This document shows positions 32,939 through 44,590 of a DNA stretch of 55,000 nt, one piece after another (the first letter of the stretch is position 1; each line of letters opens with the position of its first letter). Made by a program: the position numbers and the translations under genes. Location: NCBI GenBank assembly GCA_905221605.1, contig CAJNDS010000525.1, forward strand, positions 2,501 through 57,500. The letters are read 5' to 3'. The stretch is from Symbiodinium natans. Its lineage: Eukaryota > Sar > Dinophyceae > Suessiales > Symbiodiniaceae. The notes beneath the pieces are model-generated. The model was not told the DNA's origin. It did no database searches and was given only the letters and a program-made list of their open reading frames with translations.

Positions 32939-35229
32939 TTAAGTAAAAATGTCAAAAAACAATCAGAAGGTGGGTCTATTGGCTTGGAGAACCAGCTCTT
33001 AAAATCACGACGACGTCCACTTACGTGATTTCATACGAAAACAGGCCAAGTAATCTGGACAAAACCATCCTTAAGCATTTAATACGAGTTGGGCGAAAAT
33101 ACTTAAAGAATCTAGCTTGTTGTCTTCTTTTTTCTGTTCGAATTCATCTTCTTGCCTTGGGAAAGCAGGATTTGAAAGTAGGATGTAATGGTACAACTGA
33201 TAATTGCTTGTGGGGAGCATTGTTGTTAGTTCAATTTCTATTGGGGGGTAGAAGTGGCGCATCAGATTATTGTTGCTTGGGAGTTGTTGTTGTTGTTGTT
33301 GTTGTTGGCTTGATTTTGAGGATTATATTTTCCTCAAAATCAAGCTGTAGAATTCAATTTCTGGAGCTGATCTCAGAAAATGTATTTGGAGCTCTATTTT
33401 GGTGGATTTAGGTGAGAAATTGTTTTTTTTGTCGGCCCCACCAGAATTTCATATGCCGTATGTAATTCAAGTGAGACCGACAAGAAAAAGTTTTTTCTGA
33501 AAAGACGTGACAATACGAAATCTCTCCTGATTTCTAGTTTTGAGGCCCATTTCTTGTTTTCAGGAATTTGAACCCGAAACTTTCTAAATGGAGCATATGA
33601 TTAAGACCCGAAACTTCTCAAATAGAACCCGAAATTTCTTGTTTAGAATTCCATTTCTGGATTTTACTTCAGATTCAGATTCAAATCCAGAAACACCACC
33701 TCATATAGCTGTAAATGGTGCCTTGTTAAAGATAGATTTCTAGTATTTATGGCTGATTAGGAATGTTTGTAGCTGTAATAACACATATTAGATACAAGTA
33801 GACCATCATAGTATAATTGGGAATTGTGTCTTTTTCTATCTACAGCTTCATATGTCATATGAATGAACTTATTAAGCTTAAACTTGAGGCCTCATTAAGT
33901 GCAAGGCAATGATGGGCATTTGTATTTATTGGAGTCATAGACATGTTATATTTGTAAAAAGGTGCAATTATTTATTCAACTTAACAATGGGTAATCTTTT
34001 TAAATCATTGTAAAAGATTAATCACGTCTATATGCTAGTAGCTTATGATGCTCTACATTTATAGTTGAATAGCATTAAAATATAATGTGGGTTGTAGGTA
34101 ATCCCAACTCAGCTAAAAACCTTCATAAGTGTTACTACCAAGAGGATAGTTAGATTTACACCAACTTATATTAGAAACTCATGGGCTTAGCAGTAAAATC
34201 TTATAATTTTCTTTGTTACAGAACGGATATGTGACCAGCATCCCACTATTTTCAATGTTACTCATAGGCTTAGCAATTAAATCTTATATAATTCCTTGTT
34301 CCAGAGCTGATATGCGACCAGTATACTAGTATCATTCAATATGAGAGTCTCATCTCGTAAATCCAACTACTATTCCTGGGCTCAAACAGACCTTCCCTTT
34401 CCCAACAAGCTGATTTGTTGATGTAGGGCAAGCTGGCCACAATTCGTCTTAAAATAATGTCGCTATATTATTGTTTCCAGATATTCCTATTGTATGGTCC
34501 AATGGCCAAACTAGAATCGACTCTAGCTCTACAACTTATATAGGAAGGGAGGAGGTCACCTCTTTATTGAAACGATTTGCACCACACCATTGTCATCGAT
34601 TTAGATGATTCACACTCTACTACCACTAGAATCAGTGAATTAGATATTTTTTACACCCTAACACCACTAGGATCAGTGAATGTATTGAGAAATTGAAGTT
34701 ATTTTCCTTCAATTTCTCAATCTCGAGTCCGAACATCTCTAAATTTAGCATGTGAAATGTCCTTAATGCTTGTTAAAAGGACCAGAACATGTCTAATTTT
34801 AGTATCTGAGTCCGAAACTCTTTTCATCGAGCACATGCATCTACCCGAAATAAGGGTATAGAAGGTCTTTTCGACCTGAAATTCCTTAAATCGAGCATAT
34901 AGAAGGTCTTTTCGACCCGAAACTACTTAAATCGAATATATAGAAGATCTTAAAACCAACTGAAAGACCCGAAGCTCCTTGAATCGAGCACATAAATGTA
35001 CCCGAAAGATCCTTATAGAAGGCCTTCTGACCCGAAACTTTGATAATCGAGCACATATTTCCTCATCGGAACAATTAGACATAGGGCTTCCCAACCCGAA
35101 ACTCTCTGAATCGAGCACATCAGATTGGTAAACCACTACTTGTAAAATCCTCGTGTGGGGTATCTGGCCTTGAGAAAACCATTCGACCAATCTGCAATAG
35201 TTGCTTGTTCCTATTTGCCAAACCAAAAG

Positions 35230-38200
35230 GTCCGCCTCTAGGGGTCTTGGTCTGTCATGGTGTTGTCCGCCTCTAGGGGTCTTGGTCTGTCACGGTGTTG
35301 TCCGCCTCTAGGGGTCTTGATCTGTCACGGTGTTGTCTTGTCTTGGTGGTGTCCGCCTTTAGGGGTCTTGGTCTGTCACGGTGTTATCTGCCTCTAGGGG
35401 TCTTGGTCTGTCACGGTTTTGTCCGCCTCTAGGGGTCTTGGTCTGTCATGGTGTTGTCCGCCTCTAGGGATCTTGGTCTGTCATGGTGATGACCGCCTCT
35501 AGGGTTCCTGGTCTGTCACGAAATTGTCCGCCTCTAGGAATCTTGGTCTGTCATGGTATTGACCGCATCTAGGGGTCTTGGTCTGTCATAGTGTTGTCCG
35601 CCTCTACGGGTCTTGATCTGTCAAGGTGTCGTCCGCCGCCTCTAGGGGTCTTGGTCTGTCATGGTGTTGTCCGCCTCTAGGGGTCTTGATCTGTCAAGGT
35701 GTGGTCCGCCTCTAGGGGTCTTGGTCTGTCATGGTATTGTCCGCTTCTAGGGGTATTGGTCTGTCACGGTATTGTCCGCCTCTAGGGGTCTTGGTCTGTG
35801 GTCTGTCATGGTATTGTCCGCCTCTAGGGGTCTTTGTCTGTCACGATGTTGTCCGCCTTTAGGGGTCTTGGTCTGTCACGATGTTGTCCGCTTCCAGGGG
35901 TCTTGGCCTGTCACGGTATTGTCCATCTCTGGGAATTTTGATCTTTCATGGTATTGTCCGCTTCTAGGGATCTTGGTCTGTCATGGTATTGTCCGCCTCT
36001 AGGGGTCTTGGTCTGTCACGGTGTTGTCCGCCTCTAGGGGTTTTGGTCTGTCATGGTATTGTCCGTCTCTAAGGGTCTTGATCTGTCACGGTGTTGTCTG
36101 CCTCTAGGGGGTCTTTGTCTGTCACGGAGTTGTCCGTCTCTAGGCATCTTGATCTTTCATGGTAATGTTCGCCTCTAGGGGTCTTGATCTGTCATGGTAT
36201 TGTCCGCCTCTAGGGACTTGGTCTGTCACGACGGTGTCCGCCTCTAGGGGTCTTGGTCTGTCATGGTATTGTCCGCCTCTAGGGGTCTTGGTCTGTCACC
36301 GTGTCGGCCGCCTCTAGGTGTCTTGAACTATCATGGTGTTGTCCGCCTCTAGGGGTCATGAACTATCATGGTATTGTCCCCCTCTAGGGGTCTTGGCCTG
36401 TCATGGTGCTGTCCGCTTCTAGGAGTCTTGGTCTGTCACGGTGTTGTCCGCCTCTAGGGGTCTTTGTCTGTCATGATGTTGTCCGCTTCTAGGGGTCTTG
36501 GTCTGTCACGGTACTGTCCGCTTCTAGGGATCTTGGTCTATCATGGTATTGTCCGTTTCTAGGGAGCTTGGTCTGTCATGATGATGTCCGCTTCTAAGGG
36601 TCTTGATCTGTCACGGTGTTGTCCGCCTCTAGGGGTCTTGGTCTGTCATGGTATTGTCCGTCTCTAGGGGTCTTGGTCTGTCACGGTATGTCCGCCTCTA
36701 GGGGTCTTGGCCTGTCACGATATTGTCCGCCTTTAGGGGATCTTGGTTTGTCATGGTGCAATCCGCCTCTAGGGGTCTTGGTCTGTCACGGTGTTGTCCA
36801 TCTCTAGGGATCTTGGTCTGTCACGATGTTGTCCGCTTCTAGGGATCTTGGTCTGTCATGATGTTGTCCGCCTCTAGGGGTCTTGGTCTATCACGGTCTT
36901 GTCCGTCTCTAGGGGTCTTGATCTGTCATGGTATTGTCCCCCTCTAGGCAATTTGGTCTGTCATGTTATTGTCCGCCTCTGGGGGTCTTGGTCTGTTGCG
37001 ATGGTGTCCGCCGCCTCTAGGGGGTCTTTGTCTGTCATGGTGTTTTCCGCCTCTAGGGGGTCTTGGTCTGTCATGATATTGTCCGCTTCTAGGGGTCTTG
37101 GTCTGTCACGGCATTGTCTACCTCTAGGAATCTTTATCTGTTATGGTGACGTCCGCCTCTAGCGGTCTTGGTCTGTCATGGTGCGGTCCGTCTCTAGGGG
37201 TCTTGGTCTGTCACGATATCGTCCGCCTCTAGGGATCTTGGTCTGTCACGGTGATGTCTGCTTCTAGGTCTTGGTCTGTCACGATATTATCCGCTTTTAG
37301 GGGTCTTGGTCTGCCATGGTGATGTCCGCTTCTAGGGGTCTTGGTCTGTTATAGTGTTGTCTGTTTCTAGGGGTCTTGGTCTATCATGATATTTTCCGTC
37401 TCTAGGGGTCTTGGTCTGTCACAGTGTTGTCCGCCTCTAGGGGTCTTGGTCTGTCATGGTGTAGGCTTCTAGGGGTCTTGGTCTGTCATGGTATTGTCCG
37501 TCTCTAGGGGTCTTTGTCTATCATAGTCTTGTTCGCTTCTATGGGTCTTGATCTATCACGATATTTTCCATTTCTAGGGATCTTGGACGTTCATGGAGTT
37601 GCCCGCCTCTAGGGGTCTTGGTCTGTCGCGGTATTGTCCGCTTCTAGGGATAGTCTGTCATGGTATTGTCCGTTTCTAGGGGTCTTGGTCTGTCATGGTA
37701 TTGTCCGCCTCTAGGGGTCTTGGTCTGTCACGATGTTATCCGCCTCTAGGGAATTTGATCTGTCATGGTATTGTCCGCCTCTAGGGGTCTTGGTCTATCA
37801 CGGTGTTGTTCGCCTCTAGGGGTCTTGGTCTGTCACGGTGATGTCCGCCTCTAGGACTCTTGGTCTGTCATGGTATTGTTCGCTTCTAGGAACTTGGTCT
37901 GTCATGGTGTTGTCTGCTCCTAGGGGTCTTGGTCTGTCATGGTATTGTCCGCTTCTAGGGGTCTTGGTCTGTCATGGTATTGTCCGCCTCTGGGGATTCT
38001 GGTCTTTCATGGAATTATCCGCATCTAGGGATCTTGGTCTTTCATGGAATTGTCCGCTTCTAGGGATCTTGGTCTGTCATGGTGTTGTCCGCTTCTAGGG
38101 GTCTTGGTCTGTTATGGTGTTGTCCGCTTCTAGGGGTCTTGGTCTGTCACGGTGACGGTGTTGTCCGCTTCTAGGGGTCTTGGTCTGTCATGGTGTTGTC

Positions 38201-39650
38201 CGCCTCTAGGGGTCTTGGTCTGTCATTGTGGTAACCGCCTCTACGGGTCTTGATCTGTCATGGTATTGTCCGCCTCCAGGGGACTTGGTCTGTCGCGATG
38301 TTGTCCGCTTCTAGGGGGTTTGGTCTGTCACGGTGTTGTCCACCTCTAGGGAATTTGGTCTGTCATGGTATTGTCCATTTCTAGGGATCTTGGTCTGTCA
38401 TGGTATTGTCCGTTTCTAGGGGTCTTGGTCTGTCCCGGAATGGTCCTCCTCTAGGGATCTTGATCTGTCATGGTAATGGCTTCTAGGGATCTTGGTCTGT
38501 CACGGTGGTATCCGCCGTCTCTAGGGGTCTTGGTCTATCATGGTAATATCCGTCTCTAGGGGTCTTGATTTGTCATGGTGTTGTCCGCCTCTAGGGGACC
38601 TGGTCTGTCATGGGGATGTCCGCTTCTAGGGCTCTTGGTCTGTCATGGTATTGTCCGCCTATAGGGATCTTGATCTGTCACGGTATTGTCCGCCTCTAGG
38701 GGTCTTGGCCTGTCATGATATTGTCCGTCTCTCGGGATCTTGGTCTGTCATGGTATTGTCCGCCTCTAGGGATTTTGGTATGTCATGGATTTGTCCGTCT
38801 CTAGGGGTCTTGGTCTGTCACGGTGTTATCCGTCTCTAGGGGTCTTGATCTTTCAAGATGATATCCAGCTCTAGTGACCTTGGTCTGTCCCAGTGTTGTC
38901 CGCTTCTACGGGTCTTGGTCTGTCATGGTATTGTCCGTCTCTAGGGGTCTTGGTCTGTCATGAAGATGACCGTCTCTAGGGAACTTGGTCTACCACAGTG
39001 TTGTCCGCTTCTATGGGTCTTGGTCTGTCACGGTGTTGTCCGCTTCTAGGGGTCTTGATCTGAGACGGTAGTATCCTTCTCTAGGGGTCTTGGTCTGTCA
39101 TGGTGCTGTCCGCCTCTAGGGGTCTTGGTCTGTCACGGTATTGTTCATTTCTAGGTATCTTGGTCTGTCACGGTATTGTCTGTCATGGTATTGTCCACTT
39201 CTAGGGATCTTGATCTGTCATGGTGTCTGTCACGGTCTTGTCCGCTTCTAGGGGTCTTGGTCTGTCACGGCGTTGTCCATCTCTAGGGGTCTTGGTCTGT
39301 CATGGTGTTGTCCGCCTCTAGGGGTCTTAGTCTGTCACGGTATTGTCCGCGTCTAGGGGTCTTGGTCTGTCACGTTGATGTCCGCCTCTAGAGGTCTTGG
39401 TCTGTCATGGTGATATCCGCCTCTAGGGGGTTTGGTCTGTCATGGTATTGTCTGCCTCTAGGGGTCTTGGTCTGCAACGATATTGTCCGCCTCTAGGGAT
39501 CTTGGTCTTGGTCTGTCATGATATTGTCTGCCTCTAGGGTCTTGATCTGTCATGGTATTGTCCGCCTCTAGGGGTCTTGGTCTGTCAAGGTATTGTCCGC
39601 GTCTAGGGGTCTTGGTCTGTCATGTTGTTGTCCGCCTCTAGGGGTCTTGG
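35230..39650. repeat. 35-bp minisatellite, main block
   Basis: The unit begins GTCCGCCTCTAGGGGTCTTG and continues GTCTGTCATGGTGTT; starts at 35230, 35265 and 35300 fix the period at 35 bp. About 125 copies are present, each with scattered single-base changes (C/T at CCTC or CTTC, CATGG or CACGG, GTATT or GTGTT). Open frames through it (ASRGLGLSWYCPPLGVLVCH) are artefacts. It lacks the unique spacers of a CRISPR array. Confidence 0.95.
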
Positions 39651-40367
39651 CCAGAGGCGTGACCAATATTCGGTACAAGTGGCATCTGCGCCTAAAAGTT
39701 TCAATTCAAAGAGTGATAGGCGACGATTGCGCCAAGAAATATCTATTCAATTCAGAGAGGTATTGTTTCCAATCTATATCCATCCTTCCACTTATCTATA
39801 TATGAATATCCTCGAGTTGGACGAAAGACCCCACGAACGAAAGGGCATTTCCCTACTCTCGAGCACATGCACGGTCCCACCACCACCCCGAATTGAGCCA
39901 GAGAGAAGAGAAATGCCCAAAGAAGAAAAACAACAAAATCCAATTCGATTCGAGAAATCAATCAAGAGATTTCTCATTCGATAAACTCTAGAGAGAGGAT
40001 TCTCATACGTAGAACTATCACTTCACCACAGAGCCATCCAGATCAATCCATCCTGCGCTGGGGAATCTCCTGACAATACAAGCCCGAAATCAGAAGTGAA
40101 TATCTGGAATGAAGTGGTCGCATTGCCCGGAAAAGTGTTGGTCGCCCTCGCGGCGACGTTGCACGCACCTATACAAATGTCGTTGCAAGGCAAACGAAAT
40201 GCGTTCCCGAAGGCGGCCCTTAGTATTGCCACTAATTCATTCCAATGGATCATCCATTGCTCGGCAGAGAGAATCCAATAATCGACCCCCCTCAGCGTTA
40301 ACTCCGCCCGCATAATCGAAACCAATGCCTTGCTCATTACAACGCGTCAGCGTGGACCGATCCTGGC
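39651..40367 (+). repeat. 0.7-kb module, copy A, inside the minisatellite
   Basis: 717 bp interrupting a 35-bp unit, flanked on both sides by CTTGG (39646-39650 and 40368-40372). It matches 41494-42225 at about 96% by eye. It includes the ATCTGCGCCTAAAAGTTTC segment, palindromic GAGATTTCTCATTCG parts and a unique 3' half. Two weak open frames occur, one per strand. Confidence 0.9.
40023..40337 (-). CDS. Small minus-strand ORF in module copy A
   Basis: 104 codons starting MSKALVSIMRAELTLRGVDY and including CNDICIGACNVAARATNTFP. Copy B keeps the frame (109 codons) despite a 15-bp length difference, which becomes a clean 5-residue indel. That is compatible with coding selection but one event is weak evidence. 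No domain is recognised. Confidence 0.2.
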   Translation of the reverse strand: MSKALVSIMRAELTLRGVDYWILSAEQWMIHWNELVAILRAAFGNAFRLPCNDICIGACNVAARATNTFPGNATTSFQIFTSDFGLVLSGDSPAQDGLIWMALW

Positions 40368-40850
40368 CTTGGTCTGTCATGGTATTGTCCGCCTCTAGGG
40401 GTCTTAGTCTGTCATGGTGTTGTCCGCCTCTAGGGATCTTGGTCTGTCATGGTATTGTCCGCCTCTAGGGGTCTTGGTCTATCACGGTGTTGTCCGCCTT
40501 GGTCTGTCACGGTGATGTCCGCTTCTGGGGGTCTTGGTCTGTCACGGTATTGTCCGCTTCTAGGCGTCTGTCATGGTATTGTCCACTTCTAGGGGTCTTG
40601 GTCTGTCACGGTGCTGTCCGCTTCTAGGGGTCTCGGTCTGTCACGGTGTTATCCGCTTCTAGGGGTCTTGGCCTGTCACGGTCTTGTCCGCTTCTAGGGG
40701 TCTTGGTCTGTCATGGTATTGTCCGCCTCTAGGGGTCTTGGTCTATCATGGTGTTGTCCGTCTCTAGGGGTCTTGGTCTGTCACGTTGATGTCCGCTTCT
40801 AAGGGTCTTGGTCTGTCACGATGATGTCCGCCTCTAGCGGTCTTGTCATA
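40368..40850. repeat. 35-bp minisatellite, second block
   Basis: About 14 units continuing the main array in phase after the module insertion. Confidence 0.93.
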
Positions 40851-41340
40851 CGACATGCGCTCCAATCAACAACTTCGCCACCGAGTGTAAAGCCTCAAGC
40901 CAACCAACCCTGTAACGCAGAAGGCGCTCCAATCAGCAATGTTGCCCCCGACGGGCAAAACAGAAGCATGAACTTTGTCACTCGATGACAAAATCCAGCT
41001 TAAAATCCAGGCTGTAATCCTCGAGACGTCCAGTCCTGTAACGCAGAAGGCGCTCCAATCGACAATTTTGTCGCCGATTGACAAAATGTAAAGGCGAATT
41101 TTATCATTCGACGACAAAATCCAGCTTGAAAACCTCCAAGAACTCTCCCATCGAGGCACATTTTGTCAAAAAGCGACAAAATCACAGGCAAACTTTGCCA
41201 GGCAGAGACAAAATCCTGCCTCACGGACCTGCCCCGCAACACTCTGCACAATGCTCAGTTGGAAGGAAGCTTAAGTGTCATCTCTACTTGCTTGCATAAG
41301 ATCGCTAACTGGCGACCTTTGCTTTGCCCCGGCCGCTTTC
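40851..41340. repeat. Unique-looking interruption with GACAAAAT repeats
   Basis: Three related segments share CTGTAACGCAGAAGGCGCTC and CCAATC, each followed by CGAC/GACAAAAT-type words; GACAAAAT or its near matches recur at least seven times through 41220. The period is about 130 bp. Open frames are short and unconvincing. Confidence 0.7.
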
Positions 41341-41360
41341 TTCAACAACACATGGTGTTA

Positions 41361-41493
41361 CGCCTGTCTGTCATGGCGTTGTCCGCCTCTAGGGGTCTTG
41401 GTCTGTCATGGTGTCGTCCGCCTCTAGGGATCTTGGACTGTCATGGTATTGTCCGTCTCTAGGGGTCTTGGTGTCCGCCTCTAGGGGTCTTGG
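41361..41493. repeat. 35-bp minisatellite, third block
   Basis: Roughly four units, one truncated, leading into module copy B. Confidence 0.9.
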
Positions 41494-42225
41494 TCAGAGG
41501 TGGGTCCAATGTTCGGTGCAAGTGGCATCTGCGCCTAAAAGTTTCAATTCAAAGAGTGATAGGCGACGATTGCGCCAAGAAATATCTATTCAATTCAGAG
41601 AGGCATTGCTCCCAATCCATATCCATCCTTCCACTTATCTATTCATGAATATCCTCGAGTTGGACGAAAGACCCCACGAACGAAAGGGCATTTCCCTACT
41701 CTCGAGCACATGCACGGTCCCACCACCACCCCGAATTGAGCCAGAGAGAAGAGAAATGCCCAAAGAAGAAAAACAACAAAATCCAATTCGATTCGAGAAA
41801 TCAATCAGGAGATTTCTCATTCGATAAACTCTAGAGAGAGGATTCTCATACGCAGAACTATCACTTCACCACAGAGCCATCCAGATCAATCCATCCTGCG
41901 CTGGGGAATCTCCTGACAATACAAGCCCGAAATCAGAAGTGAATATCTGGAATGAAGTGGTCGCATTGCCCGGAAAAGTGTTGGTCGCCCTCGCGGCGAC
42001 GTTGCACGCACCTATGCAAATGTCGTTGCAAGGCAAACGAAATGCGTTCCCGAAGGCGGCCCTTAGTATTGCCATTAATTCGTTCCAATGGACCATCCAC
42101 TGCTCGGCAGAAAGAATCCAACAATCGACCCCCCTCAGCGTTAATTCCGCCCGCATAATCGAAAACAACAGGTTCGAAACCAATGCCTTGCTCATTGCAA
42201 TGCGTCAGCGTGGATCGATCCTAGC
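41494..42225 (+). repeat. 0.7-kb module, copy B
   Basis: 732 bp, flanked by CTTGG (41489-41493 and 42226-42230) like copy A and at the same site of the 35-bp unit. The 15-bp length difference lies near 42165-42180 between two CGAAA words, as expected for slippage or a microhomology deletion in copy A. Confidence 0.9.
41866..42195 (-). CDS. Small minus-strand ORF in module copy B
   Basis: 109 codons, MSKALVSNLLFSIMRAELTL..., matching the ORF of copy A except for a 5-residue insertion and a few substitutions (Y/C, I/V, V/M). Function unknown; may be fortuitous. Confidence 0.2.
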   Translation of the reverse strand: MSKALVSNLLFSIMRAELTLRGVDCWILSAEQWMVHWNELMAILRAAFGNAFRLPCNDICIGACNVAARATNTFPGNATTSFQIFTSDFGLVLSGDSPAQDGLIWMALW

Positions 42226-42670
42226 CTTGGTCTGTCATGGTATTGTCCGCCTCTAGGGTCTTGGTCTGTCATAGTGTTGTCCGTCTCTAGGGATTTTGGT
42301 CTGTCACGGTATTGTCCGTCTCTAGGGGTCTTGGTCTGTCATGGTGTTGTCCGCCTCTAGGGGTCTTAGTCTGTCACGGAGTTGTCCGCTTCTAGGGGTC
42401 TTGGTCTGTCACAATGATGTCCGCTTCTAGGGGTCTTGGTCTGTCATGGTGTTGTCCACCTCTAGGAGTCTTGGTCTGTCATGGTATTGTCCGCCTCTAG
42501 GGGTCTTGGTCTGTCACGGTGTTGTCCGCCTCTAGGGGTCTTAGTCTATCATGGCGTTATCCGCCTCTAGGGGTCTTGGTCTGTCACGGTGATGTCCGCC
42601 TCTACGGGTCTTCGTCTGTCATGGTGTCGTTGTAGGGGTCTTGGTCTGTCACGGTGATGTCCACTTCTTA
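42226..42670. repeat. 35-bp minisatellite, final block
   Basis: About 13 units in the same phase, ending at GTGATGTCCACTTCTTATTG where the array breaks into AT-rich unique DNA. Confidence 0.93.
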
Positions 42671-44590
42671 TTGAAAGATATCTACAAATCGAACGATGAC
42701 TAAATATGTATCGCAAATCGGGAGAGAATTTTCACGATTGCATGATATGGATGACGTTCGATCTTCAATGGGAATTGCAAGTTGCCATCCATGGATAATG
42801 AATTGCACAAGAGATCTTCATCACGGGTCCGGAGACGATCCAAATATTCTTGGATCTTTGCAAAATGTGAACCGTTGGCCAGATCTCCTTCTCAAATATA
42901 TCTAAGGTGGTTGATGTCGTTGGCTATTCGTTGGCCATTATTTGGATAATCATCGTCGATGAATAGATTCAATTAGGAATTAGGAATCTCATATTTAGGA
43001 TCTCCCGGCTCACGATATGTATTGGTGACTTTTGCTTGCGTTCCGGGTCCCTTTTCCCCTGCGTAATTCGGGATGATGGCGGGAATTTTCATTGGGGGGA
43101 TGGGGGGTGTGGGGATCTGGGATTGGAATCTTGTTGTTTTGGTTGTGAGCTTCGAGAATGGAAATCCAATGAAATGGATTGATTCATATTCTCGATTAGG
43201 ATAATTCCATGGGTATTATTAGAATAAAAATCTTGCGTATCGGAAGGGGGAATTTCGAATATAAATCTTGAAATTTCTTCAATCTATATCATTTATGATT
43301 GAAATATTGAGAGATATTGTAAATATCTCAGATGATTTATCTAAAGATCAAGTCAAAAGATTATATCTCAGAATTAAGTATATAGTTTCCATCAGGCCCT
43401 ATCGTATCTATTATATCCCGTGGTGATAGTGTGGAGAGGCCGAGATTGAAGTTTCGATTATCCTAAATATATTATTTATAGAATATGGATCTATTCTATA
43501 AATTCTCTCATTTCAAAATGGTGGTGGATTTTCTTTCAGAATTTATGGAGCGATATTAGGGATATTCTTCATCGAGATTCTATATGATAGAAATTCTCCA
43601 TGAATGAATATTTAAGATAAATAGAAATGATATATCTGAAATTGGAAATCCAAAAATTACAATATCCCCTTCTCTTCCCAACCTATTATATCAAAAAATT
43701 CGGATTAGTTTTTTTCAATTCTATATAATATCAATAATCTAATAACCATAGAATCGATATATCTCTCCGAAATTATGATTTATAAGAGATTTCTAGTCTC
43801 ATAAGAATGAAAAAGATGCATATATAATCAATTCTATCATTCGAAACCCACGAATAAATCCAACGAACTCAAAGGTCCCATATACTAATATAACCACCTG
43901 CTACATCCAAAAAACTCAATTTAAAACCTTCTGAGTTTTCTAGAATTCTTTGGAAAATAAGTAGGTTAATATAAGTAAAATGTCGAATCAATCCGTGGTA
44001 ATATCGTCGAGATTTCTGCTCGAATACCACCAGGGACGCAAAAGACTTCTGCTCCCAAAAGCATCAATAAAGACAAAAGATATCTGCAAAAGATACTTTC
44101 GATAAGAGATATAGAGGAAAAGACTTGGGAAGCCAAGTCCCGGCAGCGTGCATTAAAAAGCCCACCACCACCCCCAAAATAAACAGGTCATCAATCGCCA
44201 CGAAATAGAAGATAGCATCAAATACCCTAAATACCAACATTCTTTGACATCAAGAAAACTATCGATCATCTCAATACCTACACGAGGGACCTACAAGCAC
44301 AATAAAAATATTTCCTACAGAGAAAAAGATAATGCAATCAATCATCCATCCATTGTCTCTCGCAAGATCCGCCACCACCCCGAATTATGGGAATATACGG
44401 AGCCCAAGAAACTATGATGCCAAAGTGGGGCTCCAGAATTTATCATCAATCTCAATTCGCCGGGCGGCGCCTCAACCAATGACCCACACGACGAAACGAA
44501 TTCTCCTATGCAAGGGTCCTATATCAATAAATATAAAGATTCAAGAATATTTCCAATATATTCGATCCTAGAGATAAGGTTATTACAATG
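42671..44590. other. AT-rich flank of the island, no gene seen
   Basis: Very AT-rich DNA with inverted repeats, for example TTTATAGAATA...TATTCTATAAA at about 43475-43503. At 44040-44190 it shares CTGCTCCCAAAAGC and AAAAGCCCACCACCACCCCC with the minus-strand module near 31190-31345, so related modules occur near both ends of the island in opposite orientation. Confidence 0.5.

Larger units (their letters stand above)
30300..44590. other. AT-rich island with foreign composition
   Basis: Base composition changes sharply from GC-rich to AT-rich near 30300 and back near 44590. Inside there are no convincing exons. The island contains long perfect inverted repeats, a CAA-rich tract, a 35-bp minisatellite, a duplicated 0.7-kb module and very AT-rich flanks. 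The hairpin style recalls organellar genomes of algae, but no cox1, cob, cox3, psb or rRNA sequence was recognised. It may be organelle-derived, a low-GC foreign insert, a repeat-rich heterochromatic patch, or an assembly chimera. Confidence 0.6.

Noticed and set aside
39593-39984. Plus-strand ORF through the minisatellite into module copy A (ASAPKSFNSKSDRRRLRQ...)
   Set aside because: The diverged copy at 31020-31400 conserves DNA words but not this frame, so coding is unlikely.
35230-42670. CRISPR-like array
   Set aside because: Units abut each other with no unique spacers, they vary internally, and the context is eukaryotic; it is a minisatellite.
30300-44590. A mitochondrial or plastid genome segment with genes
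   Set aside because: Style is suggestive, but no cox1, cob, cox3, psb, or rRNA sequence was recognised, so it is reported only as a hypothesis.
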